This document shows, piece by piece, positions 61,547 to 64,000 of a stretch of DNA of 64,000 nucleotides. Position numbers and translations under genes: made by a program. The stretch's first letter is position 1. Every line of letters starts with the position of its first letter. The notes under the pieces are model-generated. The model was not told the origin of the DNA and ran no database searches. It saw only the letters and a list, made by a program, of their open reading frames with translations. Source of the stretch: Eucalyptus grandis (lineage: Eukaryota; Streptophyta; Magnoliopsida; Myrtales; Myrtaceae); NCBI RefSeq assembly GCF_016545825.1, contig NC_052616.1, forward strand, positions 2,976,001 through 3,040,000, written 5' to 3'.

Positions 61547-62084
61547 ATTTAACGGGAAATTATCAGTGAACCAAGTGCCAATAATATAAATAAATCGTTA
61601 CAAGTTTATCAATACTTCCCCATTAGCTTCATGCAATTTCACATACAACATAAATAGCTTTATTAGGTCCACAAAACGTGCAAAAGAAAAAAATTAAACT
61701 GCCATCGTCATAAATTGATGTTATATATCAAAATTCATTTCTTAAAACTCTGATACGAACATATTGCAATCTAATGAGCAGTAACAATCTTCTTGTCTTA
61801 ATTGCAAACTAAAATTGGACAAAATAAGAACTGCGGTTAAAGTTTTTGTTAACACATGACTTCTTTCTTCACGATCAATGATAATCGAGCAAAAGGAAAT
61901 AGCCAAGACATGCTGATATAACAATATGGTTTTGGCTTTAAAACTTTAGCATGGATAAATAAACAAATAAATATAAATTGATTGACGAACTGTTAAATGA
62001 AAATCTGTAAACATACTCTTTCAGTGATTGGGCTACTTCCAATGGGAAGATCCTGTCATTCTCGCCCCAGACCAGATACACCTT
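61193..62084 (-). CDS. Alpha/beta hydrolase, last two exons only
   Basis: Exon 62084-62017 (acceptor TTTTTGCAG, donor GA|GTATGT) reads KVYLVWGENDRIFPLEVAQSLKE. It joins in frame to exon 61385-61193, which starts NLGDNATLVCIEKAGH and ends at a TAA at 61193-61195. WGENDRIF carries the expected catalytic Asp and EKAGHIVAVERP the catalytic His of plant alpha/beta hydrolases of the ABHD6-like or monoacylglycerol-lipase-like group. The nucleophile Ser exon and everything upstream are not visible between 62085 and the window edge. Either the gene continues beyond 64000 across a long intron, or this is a 3' fragment. The C-terminal tail after KKILASIYKAG is not recognised. The intron holds a (GA)n tract at 61504-61544. 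Confidence 0.75.
61504..61544. repeat. (GA)n microsatellite in hydrolase intron
   Basis: About 20 perfect GA units inside the predicted intron 61386-62016 of the hydrolase gene (CT on the transcript strand). Confidence 0.95.
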
Positions 62085-63405
62085 CTGCAAAAAGATCATA
62101 TCAATCATCGGCCGATTTCCACTACATTCTACAAATATGACTAGAAGGAGGATAGTTTGAGAAAGTCTTGCGTACACCCGAATAATGTGAGTCCATTTCG
62201 TATAAACTATTTTATCAGCCAATTTATTTGTAGTAATGGAATAAGTTGTAGCGTAATGGCTATTGCATTAATTAGTACATTGTTTGATTTAAGTATTATA
62301 ATATTTATTATACTATTTGGTTGTATGAATCACATATAAAATAAGGGTAAATAGTTTTTTTTTTTTTTAAATTTATTTAACAATTATGAATGATTATGAC
62401 TTCAACTTAATGGTTTATCCTATTAAAAGACTACTAGTTATCACATAGTTAAAAGTAGATTGAAATAACAATTATAATTTTTTTGAGCATTGATTAATAT
62501 AATCAGTAATGATTATTCATTATATTATGAATAATAAACTATTTGATTATAGAAATATAGATAATTGTACCTGATAGTAGGTAACTAATATGATGCTAGT
62601 TATTGTTATAATTTTAACATAAACCAATATTTCCCTTATAGATAGCATAATTATTATAACATCAACTGTTTCTATGATTATATCTAATAATTTATTTATT
62701 AACGACATAACATATGTATACGTCAAAAAAATATAACTAATGTTATTACTATGTACATAATACAACAAATTTATTCATAATTCGGAATAATAATCTAACA
62801 TGGATAATTAATGTAGTTTTGGCTATAATAAAAATTATGATGTAACAACTATTACTGCAAACAAAAACTGTAATAGGCAATGAACATGTAATATAATAGA
62901 CACTATTACAACCAAGCAATGGTCTACATATTGATTCCATGTAGGGCCACAGGGTCTAATGGTTAGCAATAGCATTAAGTAAGTTCACATGCACAGAGTA
63001 CACGTTACAATTTTGCATGTAACCATTCACTTGGGTTCTAACCTTACTTTCTTTTTGCTTTTCCATTTATGCCCCAAACTCTGTACATATTCCTACTATA
63101 GAATATGTAAGTTTTTGCATCACGTAAAAAAGAGATTGACCAAATACAAAAAGAGATTATCAGGTATACAAAGACCGTTAATATAATAAATGATGTGAGA
63201 GAACTTTAAAGAGCATTTATCAACTAGATAGTGTTCGAACATCAGATAAAAATATAGCAACTTGATATATCGAGGTAAATATACCTACCATTTCCACTAG
63301 GGAATACTAAATTGAACATGAAAATTATCAATTTCAATGATAAACATGTATTCAAAGGCATGCACATGTAATTACATATGAGATTTTGGCCTAATATATA
63401 GATTT
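62085..63405. other. Very AT-rich stretch, possible intron of the hydrolase
   Basis: If the hydrolase continues to the right, this is intron. The 62230-62930 part is extremely AT-rich and contains many short 'taataat'/'attatta' inversions, which may be an old MITE. No coding motif is seen on either strand. Confidence 0.35.
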
Positions 63406-64000
63406 ATCTAGGAATAATTATAAAAAAAGTCCTAAACATATTGCACTAGTGCCAATTCAGTTATAGGCCTTTCAATTATGTTAATTTAGTCATAAATCTT
63501 TACACATTTTGCTAATTAAATCCATGAGGTGAATTTTAGCGAAACACAAGCCATTCTACACGACATGGTCGAGTGCTAACATGGATAATTTTTAATAATT
63601 TTTTTCTTTTCCTTCTTTCGTCATTTTTTTCACCGTATACGATGAGAGTTGTCAAAGCTCGTTAGCCACTAGGCAAGGCTATCAGGGCTTCACTACCAAA
63701 TCTAGGCAAGGTCTGCCTTGTCAGCTAAGGGCAAGGCCACCTTTGCTTGTGGTTGGTGAGGGCTTTACAGTTCTTACCTACAACTAGTGAAGGCTTTTCG
63801 ACCCTTGCCTAGTGGTTGACAGGCTCTATTGACCCTCACCAACCACAATGATAAAAAAGAAAAAAGAAATGAAAAGAAGCAAAGGAAAATGATTAATAAA
63901 AATTTGAAAAAATATTAATAAACTAAAAAATTATCCATGTTAGCACAAGTCATATCACGTAGGACGGCCGTCATCCACGCCAGTGATTTTTACCCAAAAA
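63406..64000. mobile_element. Inverted-repeat element with GC-rich core, cut by window edge
   Basis: 'gtgctaacatggataattttt' near 63570 recurs inverted as 'aaattatccatgttagcac' near 63930. The outer left arm ('gtcctaaacatattgcactag', 'ttaatttagtcataaatc') should have its partner beyond 64000. The core (about 63640-63840) is richer in G and C and repeats 'gcaaggc' and 'ggtgaggg' motifs. The layout (AT arms, GC core) recalls the MULE-type MITE at 10594-11253. Confidence 0.55.

Noticed and set aside
1..64000. CRISPR arrays, operons, prophage or plasmid functions
   Set aside because: No regularly spaced direct repeats with unique spacers and no prokaryotic gene organisation; all confirmed genes are plant nuclear genes.

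Overview
The window is nuclear DNA from a dicot-like flowering plant. The evidence is spliceosomal genes with GT-AG introns, plant-specific families (a TOM2A tetraspanin, an APRR2-type pseudo-response regulator, a PLS/E-class PPR protein), and an intergenic background of plant DNA transposons, MITEs, a SINE and an LTR fragment. I saw no bacterial, organellar or viral gene blocks. The species cannot be fixed from sequence alone; a woody eudicot is a guess.

Layout. 2.65-6.92 kb (minus): TOM2A, six coding exons, with a small MITE in intron 1. 7.6-16.5 kb: repeat-rich intergenic DNA with PIF/Harbinger-type MITEs, a tandem array of degenerate repeats whose first copy carries a MULE-type MITE with a perfect 9-bp target duplication, and a ~1.3-kb direct duplication. 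16.59-21.12 kb (minus): APRR2-like transcription factor, eleven coding exons, with upstream ORFs at its start codon. 22-34 kb: AT-rich intergenic DNA with microsatellites, an LTR-element remnant (5-bp TSD), a tRNA-derived SINE (11-bp TSD) and an RNase H-like retroelement fragment. 34.39-39.26 kb (minus): a MAN1/Src1 C-terminal (MSC) domain membrane protein, ten coding exons, with a ~300-bp tandem duplication in intron 1. 39.75-49.37 kb: a decayed autonomous MULE with long inverted ends, containing a nested hAT-type element, a nested PIF/Harbinger-type element and a 170-bp tandem duplication. 51.26-52.59 kb (plus): VPS55. 53.65-55.82 kb (plus): a PPR protein. 57.28-57.57 kb (minus): a small conserved plant protein. 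58.57-60.21 kb: a second element with MULE-like ends. 61.19-62.08 kb (minus): the last two exons of an alpha/beta hydrolase. The right edge enters another inverted-repeat element.

The genes do not form a pathway. From memory, TOM2A, VPS55 and the PPR gene match the Arabidopsis neighbours At1g32400, At1g32410 and At1g32415. That suggests an ancestral block here expanded by ~44 kb of other genes and transposons.

The three genes between 52.5 and 57.5 kb (VPS55, PPR, small protein) each carry frame breaks at short homopolymer runs. The three multi-exon genes to the left assemble without any. This local cluster looks more like consensus sequence error than three independent gene deaths, but that needs checking against reads. 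I found no convincing undescribed biological system. The most unusual structures are the nested MULE, the overlapping uORF at APRR2, and the frame-break cluster.
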